Source of the DNA: Psychroserpens sp. NJDZ02
Lineage (GTDB): Bacteria > Bacteroidota > Bacteroidia > Flavobacteriales > Flavobacteriaceae
Assembly: GCF_004843725.1 (NCBI RefSeq)
Contig: NZ_CP039451.1
Location: forward strand, 556,501 to 620,500
Direction: 5' to 3'
DNA length: 64,000 nucleotides
In this document: positions 1 through 8,515 of the stretch, in pieces
Layout of the letters: each line of letters opens with the position of its first letter
Position numbering within the stretch: position 1 is the first letter of the stretch
Notes under the pieces: model-generated
Told to the model about the DNA's origin: nothing
The model's input: only the letters and a program-made list of their open reading frames with translations
The model's database searches: none
Translations under genes and position numbers: made by a program

Positions 1-146
1 TAGTTAACTTCTATAATCGTATTACTTTGCTCTTCTTCATCTAAAAAAGACAAAAATGAGGTAATATCTTTTTGATAGGCATTAACCGTTAACTCTGAAT
101 ATTTTTTTTCGAGCAGTAAATAATCTAAAAAGGCTTTTAGTAACAT
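1..146 (-). CDS. xerC: Tyrosine recombinase XerC-like, N-terminal fragment (runs off the window)
   Basis: Only the first 48 or so codons are present, read from an ATG at 146 towards position 1. The peptide begins MLLKAFLDYLLLEKKYSE and continues with a T-x-x-A-Y-x-x-D-I pattern, which is the SAM-like core-binding domain that opens XerC/XerD recombinases. The catalytic domain lies outside the window. In Flavobacteria a xerC-type gene directly downstream of rpsU is common, and the orientation here fits that. The family resolves chromosome dimers at dif in the cytoplasm. A phage-type integrase sharing this N-terminal domain cannot be excluded from so short a piece. Confidence 0.75.
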   Translation of the reverse strand, partial: MLLKAFLDYLLLEKKYSELTVNAYQKDITSFLSFLDEEEQSNTIIEVN

Positions 147-210
147 GAGTGGCGATACATATTTAATGATGCTAAATATACCGTTTTTGAAACGGAAAAG
201 TATTCAAACA

Positions 211-241
211 AAAATCCCACTAAAAAAATTAGCGGGATTTT
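211..241 (-). terminator. Intrinsic terminator after rpsU
   Basis: On the minus strand the sequence reads AAAATCCCGCTAA, a T-rich loop, then TTAGTGGGATTTTTG. The stem contains one G-T pair and ends in a U-tract. It starts 18 nt after the rpsU stop codon and separates rpsU from the xerC-like gene. Confidence 0.75.
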
Positions 242-258
242 ATGGTAATAGAAACTAT

Positions 259-453
259 TTAAATCGCTTCTTGATCTCTTAAACGCTGTACATATTGCGC
301 TTTTTGAACTCTCACTCGACTATCTACAGATGGTTTTACAAACTGCTTACGATCGTGCAAAGCGCGTCTTGTACCTGTTTTATCAAACTTTCGTTTGTAG
401 CGTTTTAATGCTCTGTCTATATTTTCTCCGTCCTTTATTGGAATTACTAACAT
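259..453 (-). CDS. rpsU: 30S ribosomal protein bS21
   Basis: The 64-aa protein MLVIPIKDGENIDRALKRYK... is a full-length bS21, with the expected N-terminal strand, the xxALKRYKRKF helix and a very basic remainder. bS21 sits on the small-subunit platform near the 16S 3' end. In Flavobacteriia it helps sequester the anti-Shine-Dalgarno sequence, so most genes lack Shine-Dalgarno sites. Here the gene keeps a strong one 7-8 nt before the ATG. That fits the known idea that rpsU is an exception and is regulated by its own product. It is monocistronic, with its own -7 box and terminator. Confidence 0.97.
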   Translation of the reverse strand: MLVIPIKDGENIDRALKRYKRKFDKTGTRRALHDRKQFVKPSVDSRVRVQKAQYVQRLRDQEAI

Positions 454-461
454 AGTGCCTT

Positions 462-472
462 AACCTCCTCTC
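462..472 (-). promoter_or_regulatory. Strong Shine-Dalgarno sequence of rpsU
   Basis: On the minus strand the leader reads AGAGAGGAGGTTAAGGCACT before the ATG. AGGAGGT is a seven-base match to the anti-Shine-Dalgarno core. Neighbouring genes have AT-rich leaders with no such match, so this site stands out and fixes the start codon. It is likely the autoregulatory element by which free bS21 level controls rpsU translation. Confidence 0.8.
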
Positions 473-490
473 TTTTAAAATTTTGAGGTG

Positions 491-498
491 CAAATATA
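491..498 (-). promoter_or_regulatory. Bacteroidota -7 promoter box of rpsU
   Basis: TATATTTG on the minus strand matches the TAnnTTTG -7 consensus of the Bacteroidota housekeeping sigma factor. It lies about 38 nt before the rpsU ATG, which leaves a short leader carrying the Shine-Dalgarno site. No convincing -33 TTG was found at the right distance. Confidence 0.6.
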
Positions 499-545
499 AA
501 AAGATATTTAAAACACTCTGTTTTTATTTCAAAATACTTTGGAAT

Positions 546-1922
546 CTAAAGCGTAGACCACACAGTATAACTCTTAGGCGGTGCTTGTATTTTAACCCAT
601 TTGCCAGATTGCGTTACGGGTTGCCAATTTGAATGTCCTGTATAATCTTTTAATGTTGCACTGGACCAGTTAGTTTCTACCCATTTTTCTTGCCAAACAT
701 CAGAATTATTAATGTACACGATTAAGCCTGAAGAATTATCACCGTTACGTTTAGCGATATACTCGTCGTTATCAACATGAAGAATAGAAGTACTTCCACT
801 AGCCAAATTATTATGAATCCAGATTAAATTATTTAATCTTTCTTTATTTAACCATTCTTCATAATCCTTATAAAAAATGGTTGGATAGCCTTCATGCGTT
901 AAGATGTAGGCATAGGCTAAAATTTTATTATTTATAATCTCGTCTGTATCGTGGTTGGTTACAAATGTCATTGCTCTTGACGCATTTTGCTTCCAAAGCA
1001 TGTTATCGTTTAAAGCATTTAGGTTATTACCTACAAACGCATCTTTCATTTTATAATAACAAGCAAAATCAAAAGCACTAGCGTCCGCTGATCCTGTCCA
1101 CCAATCTAAGGTAGAGACATTACTATCCCAATATTCCCCAACTGAAAAACCGCCAACTTCATCATTCCAAGCCTTAACTACCCATGGCTCGAAACCTTTA
1201 ACATAATCAAAACGCCACCCATCAAAACCAATAACATCTCTGTAATATTTAGCAACACTATTTGGATTATTCCATAGCCAATCTTGTACATATGTTTGAT
1301 GATGACATAAATCAGGAAAACCTCCAAAAGCACCAGAATCGTTGGAATGCACATTATTTGCATGAAAATCTGTTGCCGATCTGTAAAAATTACCCGAAAG
1401 CGGATTAAATTCGGTCCATGTGTTTCCACCCGCGTACGGATTTGCTTCACTATCTCCTCCACTATTATGATTAATCACAATATCTGCAATCACACTTAGT
1501 CCATTTTGATGCGCTGTATCAATTAAAGATACCAGCTCTGTTTTAGAACCAAATCGTGTTTCAACACTTCCCATCTGGTCGTATTCTCCAAAATCATAGT
1601 AATCAAAAGGATCATACCCCATAGAGAATGGTCCATTTTGTGCTTTTGATGCTGGCGGTAACCAAATAGCATCAATACCAGCAGCACTCCAATCTTGCAC
1701 TTTTACTTTGACCGTGTTCCACCAAGTACCACCTGCGGGAACATCCCAATAAAAGGCTTGCATCATTACGCCAGAACCTATAGGTTTTAAACCGGCCCGT
1801 TGTGTACTTACAGTTTGATTTACGGATTTATCTTTTACTTGCTCTACAGATACGTCTTCTTTACTACAACTATAAGCAAAGATTACTGAGACGCATAAGA
1901 CTACTAATTTTAATTTATTCAT
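546..1922 (-). CDS. Secreted alpha-amylase lipoprotein (GH13)
   Basis: A 458-aa protein of glycoside hydrolase family 13, expected to cut alpha-1,4 bonds in starch or glycogen. The N-terminus is a lipoprotein signal with lipobox AYSC near residue 19, so the enzyme is probably anchored to the cell surface. The four GH13 regions are visible in order: DIVINHN (I), GWRFDYVKG with the nucleophile Asp (II), SVGEYWD with the acid/base Glu (III) and FVTNHDT with the transition-state Asp (IV). A short beta domain ends the protein. The gene stands alone, with a perfect palindrome upstream that suggests control by a LacI-type maltose or starch regulator. No SusC/SusD pair is adjacent. Confidence 0.92.
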   Translation of the reverse strand: MNKLKLVVLCVSVIFAYSCSKEDVSVEQVKDKSVNQTVSTQRAGLKPIGSGVMMQAFYWDVPAGGTWWNTVKVKVQDWSAAGIDAIWLPPASKAQNGPFSMGYDPFDYYDFGEYDQMGSVETRFGSKTELVSLIDTAHQNGLSVIADIVINHNSGGDSEANPYAGGNTWTEFNPLSGNFYRSATDFHANNVHSNDSGAFGGFPDLCHHQTYVQDWLWNNPNSVAKYYRDVIGFDGWRFDYVKGFEPWVVKAWNDEVGGFSVGEYWDSNVSTLDWWTGSADASAFDFACYYKMKDAFVGNNLNALNDNMLWKQNASRAMTFVTNHDTDEIINNKILAYAYILTHEGYPTIFYKDYEEWLNKERLNNLIWIHNNLASGSTSILHVDNDEYIAKRNGDNSSGLIVYINNSDVWQEKWVETNWSSATLKDYTGHSNWQPVTQSGKWVKIQAPPKSYTVWSTL

Positions 1923-1988
1923 GGTTTATGGGATTAGATTACACCTAAAACTAATCCAATACCAGCCACAAACAAAACGAAACACGTT

Positions 1989-2004
1989 ACGAAAACGTTT
2001 TCGT
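1989..2004. promoter_or_regulatory. LacI-family-type operator upstream of the amylase
   Basis: ACGAAAACGTTTTCGT is a perfect 16-bp palindrome with a central CG, the typical form of a LacI/GalR-family operator. It lies 67-82 bp before the amylase start codon in the only plausible promoter region. No LacI-family gene is in the window, so the regulator would be encoded elsewhere. Confidence 0.6.
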
Positions 2005-2052
2005 GTTAATAAATAATCAAATAAGACCTAATTAAATTAGTAAATCGACAAA

Positions 2053-2085
2053 AAAACAGGCTGATTTTAAGAATCAGCCTGTTTT
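2053..2085 (-). terminator. Terminator of the gene at 2093-3532
   Basis: The stem AAAACAGGCTGATT pairs with AATCAGCCTGTTTT around a short loop. On the minus strand it runs into a U-tract. It starts 8 nt past the stop codon of the upstream gene. Confidence 0.85.
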
Positions 2086-2092
2086 GAAGTAT

Positions 2093-3532
2093 TTACTCTT
2101 TCTTAAATAAAGAGGATCTTTTTGTTAAATCCTGAATTAACTTTTCATCTTCCTCACTCTCTAACAAGGTATTATAATCATCCCAAAATGCTTTATTATA
2201 AGGTTTTACAGAAAATATATCTGGATCCCAATCTTGCTGCAAGGCACTTTCAATTTTTTCTGGATCTTGAATTATCTCTGTAAATAATATTTCCTGAATC
2301 GTATAATAAAAGCGTTCTTCTTTATTAAACAGTGCTTCTTCTTCTTTATTAATTTTACCACTTGGCTTGTATCCAACGTTAACTAGTTTTGGCGTTTCAT
2401 AATAGATATAATTAGGATACATCTTATCTTGATACTCCATATAAGATATCACCAATTTATGATTGACCTGTGTATCAAATAAGGTCTTACTCCTACTTTT
2501 TTGGGCATTAGAACCAGCTCTTAATTGATATTCAATCTTTTTTATCGCAAAATTATCCCAATACACATACACCCATCCTTCTGGGATATACCCTTCATTA
2601 TAGATACCTTTTGTATTTAGACCGACAAACTCTTCACCTTTCTCAATCTTTATTTTATAAATTTTCCTTTCGTTATCCACTAAAACAGTATCCAATTTAA
2701 ATTGGTGTGTACTTAAAACATCTTCTCCAAATAAGGCTTTAGGGCTTTTTGAGTTTCTAACTAAATTAAGTTTACCCTTAAATAAACTTTCTAAACCGTT
2801 AACACGAGTATCATTCCATTTAATAGATTTGATTAAAGATGCTTTTTTAATAGTATCCCTCCTTAAGTTTTTAGGCTTTAAATTGACGTTTGCATTATAC
2901 TTTAGATACGTAGCATATGAAAACAGACTATCAACATCACGTAAATCGTAACTTTTCCTAACCTGGTCAACATTAATTTTAAGATTATCTTGTCCTCCAG
3001 ACACATAACTCGAATCATCATACAGTGTAATAGCACTTTCTACTAACCACTTAAACTGTCTTTTATTACGCTCTTTATGTCTTAAAAATCCTTTTTGTAG
3101 GTAAGGCTCTTCAGGACTATTTCTTTGTAATCTTTTTAGTGCACGAAGCATTATATCGTTTCCTGTTTTAGGTCTGTTGTCTGCGACTATTAAAATTTCG
3201 TCTAAAGACGCGATATCTTCTTCAAGTAATACATCAAAATCATTATCAAACTCGGCTACCGTCGTCTTAAAACTCTTGTATCCAATAGAAGATACTACAA
3301 TCGTATCGTTCTCATAGGCTTTAGGTATTAATAACACAAACTTACCATCTGCATTTGTTATGGTACCAATAGTTGTATTTTGCACATAGACACTTGCATT
3401 TTCAATAGGCAGCATGCTCATAAAATCTGCAACCTTATTTTTAATTTCAGTTTGGGCTGTTGCAAAGTTCGTTGCTAGTAAAACCAGAACAATTACTAAG
3501 GATTTGATTGGGGTTGTTTTCATCTTAAACAT
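2093..3532 (-). CDS. Exported protein with carboxypeptidase-regulatory-like domain
   Basis: A 479-aa exported protein. A signal peptide (ending near ATNFATAQ) is followed at about residues 35-115 by a CarboxypepD_reg-like beta-sandwich with the patterns ENASVYVQNTTIGTITNADG and VVSSIGYKS. The remaining 360 residues look like the long beta-rich tail found in Bacteroidota cell-envelope proteins of this class; I do not recognise an enzyme. It is probably periplasmic or at the outer membrane. The start could equally be the second Met (codon 4), since the first three codons have no distinguishing signal. The gene is monocistronic with its own terminator. Confidence 0.75.
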   Translation of the reverse strand: MFKMKTTPIKSLVIVLVLLATNFATAQTEIKNKVADFMSMLPIENASVYVQNTTIGTITNADGKFVLLIPKAYENDTIVVSSIGYKSFKTTVAEFDNDFDVLLEEDIASLDEILIVADNRPKTGNDIMLRALKRLQRNSPEEPYLQKGFLRHKERNKRQFKWLVESAITLYDDSSYVSGGQDNLKINVDQVRKSYDLRDVDSLFSYATYLKYNANVNLKPKNLRRDTIKKASLIKSIKWNDTRVNGLESLFKGKLNLVRNSKSPKALFGEDVLSTHQFKLDTVLVDNERKIYKIKIEKGEEFVGLNTKGIYNEGYIPEGWVYVYWDNFAIKKIEYQLRAGSNAQKSRSKTLFDTQVNHKLVISYMEYQDKMYPNYIYYETPKLVNVGYKPSGKINKEEEALFNKEERFYYTIQEILFTEIIQDPEKIESALQQDWDPDIFSVKPYNKAFWDDYNTLLESEEDEKLIQDLTKRSSLFKKE

Positions 3533-3578
3533 TTTTATTATTTGGTAGCGGGTCCAAAACCCGTTCCATTATTTACAA

Positions 3579-3614
3579 TTTTGGCGAAAATCAACATAGT
3601 GATTTTCGCCAAAA
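3579..3614. terminator. Perfect 15-bp hairpin downstream of the acyl-CoA dehydrogenase
   Basis: TTTTGGCGAAAATCA and its exact reverse complement are separated by six bases (ACATAG). On the minus strand this lies 100-135 nt after the acyl-CoA dehydrogenase stop codon. It may serve as terminator, since both ends carry A/T tracts. A second smaller hairpin (9-bp stem TAGATGGCT, 3634-3660) lies between it and the gene. Confidence 0.55.
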
Positions 3615-3654
3615 CAATAACTCTTTTATATACTAGATGGCTTACAATGTCAGC

Positions 3655-3767
3655 CATCTATTACCATTTTGGCGCTAACCTTTATTTGATTTTCGCTTAA
3701 AAGATAACACTATTTATTTAGTCGCTGGCTTATAGTCCTTACCATCTATTACCATTTTAGCGATAAT
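3655..3767. repeat. Degenerate direct repeats of the acyl-CoA dehydrogenase 3' end
   Basis: CCATCTATTACCATTTT at 3655-3671 outside the gene repeats CCATCTATTACCATTTT inside the last codons of the gene (3742-3758). Both are followed by RGCG. A third, weaker version (CCATTATTTACAATTTTGGCG) lies at about 3566-3586. They look like decayed tandem copies of the gene end. Confidence 0.55.
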
Positions 3768-4883
3768 TTCTCTTAAAATTTCAGAAGTACCACCTCCAAT
3801 TGGACCTAATCTACTATCTCTTAATAGTCGTGCCAATGGATACTCTTCCATGTAACCATAACCACCTAAAAACTGAAGACAATCATATATAGCATCATCT
3901 GCAACCTTCGTTGATTTTAATTTAGACATTGTTGCTTCTTTTACAACATATTCACCTTTACCTAATCTAGCAGCAATCGTATAATTAAATGTTTTACAGA
4001 TTTCTACTTCTGTAATATGATCTGCTAAACGATGTCTTAAGGCCTGAAAACGATCTATTGTTTTTCCAAAAGCCGTACGCTCTGACATGTATTGCATGGT
4101 ATACTCTATAGCAAACTCTGCTCTAGCATGTGCATTCACACCCATTATTAGACGCTCTGTAGCAAAATGTTGCATAATATATGCAAATCCTTTGTTTTCC
4201 TCTCCCATTAAATTAGACGCTGGTATGCTTACATTATCAAATGCAATCTCACCAGTATCCGATGCTCTCCAACCTAATTTATCTAATTTAGTTGCAGATA
4301 CACCCGGCGTATCTCTATCAATTAAAAAAATACTAATGCCCTTGTTTCCTAATTCAGGATTTGTTTTTGCTGCTACTACTAGGTAATCGCTGTAGACGCC
4401 GTTTGTAATAAACGTTTTAGACCCATTAATAACATAAGTATCTCCTTTTTTAACCGCTGTAGATCGCATTCCTGCAACATCACTACCTCCAAAAGGTTCT
4501 GTTATACATAGACAACCAATCATGTCTCCCGTAATACTAGCTGTTAAATATTTTTCTTTTATAGCCTCGCTTCCTTCTGCCTTTAAATGCGTCATTGCAA
4601 GATAAGCATGCGCCCACATTGCTGCAGCAAAACCAGCAGAATTGATTTTCTGTAATTCTTCAAGCAAAATAACCATATAAAAAATATCTAGATCCATTCC
4701 GCCATATTGCTCTGGGTAACTAATACCAAAAAAACCCATATCGCCAAATTTTTTCCAAATAAAGCGTTCTATACTTCCTGTTTTTTCCCATTTATCAATA
4801 TGTGGTACGACCTCTTTTTTTAAAAAGTCGCGTAAACTGTCTCTAAATAAATTATGCTCTTCGCTGAAGTACATATTCTCCAT
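3714..4883 (-). CDS. Acyl-CoA dehydrogenase
   Basis: A 389-aa FAD-dependent acyl-CoA dehydrogenase of normal length that oxidises acyl-CoA to 2-enoyl-CoA. Visible motifs are CLCITEPFGGSDVAG (family signature 1), KTFITNG, FGKTIDRFQALRHRLAD and the C-terminal FLGGYGYMEEYP...GGGTSEI. The position of the MCAD-type catalytic Glu (YEGT) is Gly here (GGGT). A Glu is present in TERLIMG, where isovaleryl-CoA and long-chain enzymes carry their base. This points to the IVD/LCAD-like subgroup, possibly branched-chain or long-chain substrates. It stands alone on the minus strand, 24 bp after the HhH gene, and may share its transcript. Confidence 0.9.
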   Translation of the reverse strand: MENMYFSEEHNLFRDSLRDFLKKEVVPHIDKWEKTGSIERFIWKKFGDMGFFGISYPEQYGGMDLDIFYMVILLEELQKINSAGFAAAMWAHAYLAMTHLKAEGSEAIKEKYLTASITGDMIGCLCITEPFGGSDVAGMRSTAVKKGDTYVINGSKTFITNGVYSDYLVVAAKTNPELGNKGISIFLIDRDTPGVSATKLDKLGWRASDTGEIAFDNVSIPASNLMGEENKGFAYIMQHFATERLIMGVNAHARAEFAIEYTMQYMSERTAFGKTIDRFQALRHRLADHITEVEICKTFNYTIAARLGKGEYVVKEATMSKLKSTKVADDAIYDCLQFLGGYGYMEEYPLARLLRDSRLGPIGGGTSEILREIIAKMVIDGKDYKPATK

Positions 4884-4907
4884 AATACGTTGTGTTATTG
4901 TTAAGTT

Positions 4908-5795
4908 CTAATCTAGACGTAAAGATAACTTAATTATCTGTATTTTATTAACAGGAAAACCGTTAACTTTTGTTAATTCGTCAATGGATTTAAACCCATC
5001 ACGTAAGATGCGTTCTTCAATTATATGGTGCGCCACTTCGTAATCTATATACTTGATAGTGACCAACTGTTCTTTAGTAGCCGTATTCAAAGCCATTTTA
5101 GTTATCGCTCTTGGATTTTTAATAGTAAAGTTATCTTTTACATTTTGAATAACCTCTGGTGTCAACCCATAGACTTCTTGTAGCTCAATAAACGCATGAA
5201 AGCCATTTATTTTTTGTCTGTATTTTACAATCCGTTCTGAATAAGAAGGCCCAATACCGTACACTTTTTGAAGTTGTGCAGCTGTAGCTGAATTTAAATC
5301 TAACTTCTGACCTTCTGATTTTGGCGACTTGGAAAACGACTTAGTAAACGCTTCCTGTTTTTGTTTGGGATGAGTCACCCAATCTGGAAATTTAAAATAG
5401 GGTGAAATTTTTGCTAACAGCGTATCCGAAACCTTAGTCACCTGTTGAAACTGCTTAACAGAATTGACCCATTGGTCCTGTTTTCTGAAGACTAATAAAC
5501 GATCAATTTCTTGAGTAGTCATTCCCAAAGTATAGCCTTTATAATCGGTTATAAAATTAGGGTTAAATGGATAGATTTTAGGCTTCCGATTATCTATCTC
5601 TATTGCTTTAAGCGAATCTATTTGTTTAATAAATCCAGACACGTCTTTATCATTTGTTGTAAACCCTGGATCTGTATTCATCATCTTAGGTAACAAAAAA
5701 TGAGAAAAACCGAGTAAAAACAAAATAATTAAAAGCAATAAAAAAATCCCACTTCGTTGTTTTTTAGAAAACACAAAGTGGGATTTAATATTCAT
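4908..5795 (-). CDS. Membrane-anchored helix-hairpin-helix protein (ComEA-like)
   Basis: A 295-aa protein with one N-terminal membrane helix (about residues 16-36) and two helix-hairpin-helix modules. The first, LDLNSATAAQLQKVYGIG, is the typical ComEA DNA-binding pattern; the second is LNTATKEQLVTIKYIDY. The protein is probably anchored in the inner membrane with its HhH domains in the periplasm. This is the arrangement of competence proteins that bind incoming DNA, though this larger flavobacterial version has no proven role. It lies 10 bp after the symporter stop and 24 bp before the acyl-CoA dehydrogenase, all on the same strand. Confidence 0.8.
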   Translation of the reverse strand: MNIKSHFVFSKKQRSGIFLLLLIILFLLGFSHFLLPKMMNTDPGFTTNDKDVSGFIKQIDSLKAIEIDNRKPKIYPFNPNFITDYKGYTLGMTTQEIDRLLVFRKQDQWVNSVKQFQQVTKVSDTLLAKISPYFKFPDWVTHPKQKQEAFTKSFSKSPKSEGQKLDLNSATAAQLQKVYGIGPSYSERIVKYRQKINGFHAFIELQEVYGLTPEVIQNVKDNFTIKNPRAITKMALNTATKEQLVTIKYIDYEVAHHIIEERILRDGFKSIDELTKVNGFPVNKIQIIKLSLRLD

Positions 5796-5805
5796 TATAT
5801 ACTGT

Positions 5806-7395
5806 TTATGACGCTTTAAACGCTTTAATTACGCCCATATATTTTTTAAGTTCAGCCTTCACTTTTGGAGCTAATAATACTAATCCAATCATGTTTGGAA
5901 CCATCATTGCAAATACCATTGCATCAGAGAACCCAATTACCGAATTTAAACTTGCTGCTGCACCGACCACTACAAACACACAGAACATTACTTTATAAAT
6001 ATACTCTGCTTTTTTTGTTCTTCCAAAAAGGAAAGACCATCCTTGGTAACCGTAGTAAGACCAAGAGATCATAGAACTAAAAGCAAATAACACAACTGCT
6101 ACTGTTAACACATAAGGAAACCAGCTAATAACACTACCAAAAGCTCCTGAAGTCATTAAAATAGCTTCTGCATCACTTGATGGTCCTGCACCTGCTAAAG
6201 ATCCTGTAATAATTAACACTAAAGCTGTCATTGTACATACTACTACTGTATCGATAAATGGCTCTAATAAAGCAACCATACCTTCACTTGCAGCATATTT
6301 TGTTTTTACAGCAGAATGCGCGATAGAAGCCGACCCAATACCTGCTTCGTTTGAAAACGCTGCACGTCTAAATCCTTGTACTAAGACTCCAACAACACCA
6401 CCTGCCATTCCTTCTGGGCTAAAAGCACCATTCCAGATTTGAGCAAAGGCATCTCCAATCATATCATATTTAGCAAAAATCACGAATAAAGAGGCTAACA
6501 CATATATTAATACCATAAATGGTACAATCTTATCGGTTACTTTGGCAATTTTTTTAATTCCACCAATAATTACAATACCTACTAAAACGGCCATTACTAG
6601 ACCAAAAGCCCAACCATAACCATGTAAGAAGGATTGATCACCTCCTGTTATATTTTCTACTAATTGAAACGCTTGATTAACCTGGAACATGTTACCACCT
6701 CCAAAAGAACCTCCAATAACAAATATTGCAAAAAGAACAGCTAAGACTTTACCTAAGCCTCCCATTCCTTTAGATTTTAAACCTTTAGTTAAATAGTACA
6801 TTGGACCACCATATACGGTTCCATCTTCTCCAATATCTCTATACTTTACACCCAGCGTACACTCGACAAACTTAGATGCCATCCCTAAAAATCCAGCGAC
6901 AATCATCCAAAACGTTGCTCCTGCACCACCAATAGATACCGCAATAGCAACTCCTGCAATATTACCTAAACCTACGGTTGCGGATAAAGCTGCTGTCAAG
7001 GCTTGGAAATGTGACACTTCCCCTTCATGGTTTTCAATAGCGATTGTTTCTATATTATCACCTCCTGGAGTAGAATCTCCTGCAGCAATCATTGACTCAT
7101 GATGATCTAACTCGTCATACTTACCTCGTACAATGTTTATAGACGTAAAAAAACCTCTAAAATTGATAAAGTTAAAATAGAATGTAAAATATAAAGCCCC
7201 TAAAATTAAAGGAAATAATACCCAAAATATTTTAATTCCTCCTCCAAAATCTATTTGATAAAAAATAAGATCAACAAACCAGCCCGTAGCATTTCCGAAT
7301 TTTTCGTCGATAATCTGATCTAAACCTTTTTCGTCCTGTGCAAAGGTCAAAAGCGGTAATATTAATGTAAAAATTGAAAGAAGGTATTTCTTCAT
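5806..7395 (-). CDS. Alanine/glycine:cation symporter (AGCS family)
   Basis: A sodium-coupled small amino-acid transporter of the AGCS family (TC 2.A.25). The signature GLGNIAGVAIAVSIGGAGA and the patterns GGPMYYL and NEAGIGSASIAHS are clear, with about 10-11 membrane helices. I place the start at the ATG at 7395 (529 aa), which opens with a cleavable-signal-like MKKYLLSIFTLILPLLTFAQ. An in-frame ATG at 7437 would add 14 polar residues in front of it and is less likely. A polar insert between the first helices (GGDNIETIAIENHEGEVSH) precedes the signature. The HhH gene follows closely; a separate promoter is expected in the gap to the K+ channel. Confidence 0.92.
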   Translation of the reverse strand: MKKYLLSIFTLILPLLTFAQDEKGLDQIIDEKFGNATGWFVDLIFYQIDFGGGIKIFWVLFPLILGALYFTFYFNFINFRGFFTSINIVRGKYDELDHHESMIAAGDSTPGGDNIETIAIENHEGEVSHFQALTAALSATVGLGNIAGVAIAVSIGGAGATFWMIVAGFLGMASKFVECTLGVKYRDIGEDGTVYGGPMYYLTKGLKSKGMGGLGKVLAVLFAIFVIGGSFGGGNMFQVNQAFQLVENITGGDQSFLHGYGWAFGLVMAVLVGIVIIGGIKKIAKVTDKIVPFMVLIYVLASLFVIFAKYDMIGDAFAQIWNGAFSPEGMAGGVVGVLVQGFRRAAFSNEAGIGSASIAHSAVKTKYAASEGMVALLEPFIDTVVVCTMTALVLIITGSLAGAGPSSDAEAILMTSGAFGSVISWFPYVLTVAVVLFAFSSMISWSYYGYQGWSFLFGRTKKAEYIYKVMFCVFVVVGAAASLNSVIGFSDAMVFAMMVPNMIGLVLLAPKVKAELKKYMGVIKAFKAS

Positions 7396-7486
7396 AATTT
7401 GATTATTAGTTAGTATTTTTTTGTTTGAGAGTAGCAAGATGCAAAAAAATGATGAATTTCTAAAAGAAAACGTGTTAAATACCGCA

Positions 7487-8512
7487 TTAGTCTAAACTAA
7501 AAACAGTATTTAATTTTTGAATTTGTTCCGGTCTACCCAATACAATAACTTTAGAGCCAGGCACTAATTTTAATTCAGCTTCCGGATTAACAATATACTC
7601 ACCTGTACCGTTTTTAAAACCTATAACTGTACAGCCTGTTTTATGACGTAAGTCTAAATCAAGAATAGATTTAATTCCTGTATTAGGATCGTATAATTTT
7701 TCCACTTGGACTTCTTCTATATTAATATTGCTTTCTCCGACGATAGCTAGATTATCAATAAACTCAATTAAATCCGGAACAACCACTAGAGATGCCATGT
7801 GATCACCACCAATACGATCCGGTAAAATAACGTTATTAGCTCCTGCTAGTTTTAGTTTTTCATAAGACGTTTCTTGAGACGCACGACTTATAATCCTTAA
7901 GTCCTTTTTCATTTGTCTTGCCGATAGTACAACAAATAAATTATCAGCATCATTAGGTAAAGCAGAAATTAAAGTACTTGCCCGTGTAATACCAGCTTGC
8001 ATCAATACGTCATCTTCATTGGCATTACCAAATACAAAGGGCGTGTTTTCATCTTCATTCTTTTCAATAATATCCTTATCTTTTTCAACGATAACAAAAG
8101 ATTGCTTATGTGCTAATAATTTGGATGCCGCCTGTTTTCCGTTTCGACCATAACCACAAATAATAATATGATTAGTAAGAGCATCAATTTTTTTCTGCAT
8201 TTTCTTTTGTTTTAGTTCTTCTATATTATTTCTACTTAAAATAAACTCGGTAATAATAGTCAGCGCATACCCTACAATAACCACACTATTTAAAATTAAG
8301 AATATCGTAAATATTTTTGAGACATCATCCAAAGGCTGTACTTCTCCAAAACCGACCGTTGTAATGGTAATTACGGTCATATACAAAGCATCTACCCAAG
8401 TATAATTGGACATAAATCTAAACCCTAAGACACCGACTATTAATAACAGTATTAATAAGGCAACTGCAGTATAAATTTTAGATCTGTAAAGCGTAATTAA
8501 TGGATTGGTCAT
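7487..8512 (-). CDS. Two-helix potassium channel with RCK (TrkA-N/TrkA-C) domain
   Basis: A 341-aa channel subunit. Two membrane helices (about 12-32 and 68-90) flank a pore loop with the selectivity filter TVGFGE at residues 52-57. From about residue 112 comes a Rossmann RCK domain (IIICGYGRNGKQAA, GxGxxG type), then a TrkA-C domain near 255-340. Such proteins form tetramers gated by nucleotides or ions bound to the RCK ring. Its start is 3 bp from the stop of the PspC gene, so the two are probably co-transcribed. Confidence 0.92.
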   Translation of the reverse strand: MTNPLITLYRSKIYTAVALLILLLIVGVLGFRFMSNYTWVDALYMTVITITTVGFGEVQPLDDVSKIFTIFLILNSVVIVGYALTIITEFILSRNNIEELKQKKMQKKIDALTNHIIICGYGRNGKQAASKLLAHKQSFVIVEKDKDIIEKNEDENTPFVFGNANEDDVLMQAGITRASTLISALPNDADNLFVVLSARQMKKDLRIISRASQETSYEKLKLAGANNVILPDRIGGDHMASLVVVPDLIEFIDNLAIVGESNINIEEVQVEKLYDPNTGIKSILDLDLRHKTGCTVIGFKNGTGEYIVNPEAELKLVPGSKVIVLGRPEQIQKLNTVFSLD

Positions 8513-8515
8513 AAT

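Noticed and set aside
4087..4386. 99-codon plus-strand ORF inside the acyl-CoA dehydrogenase
   Set aside because: Antisense shadow of a strongly conserved coding region.
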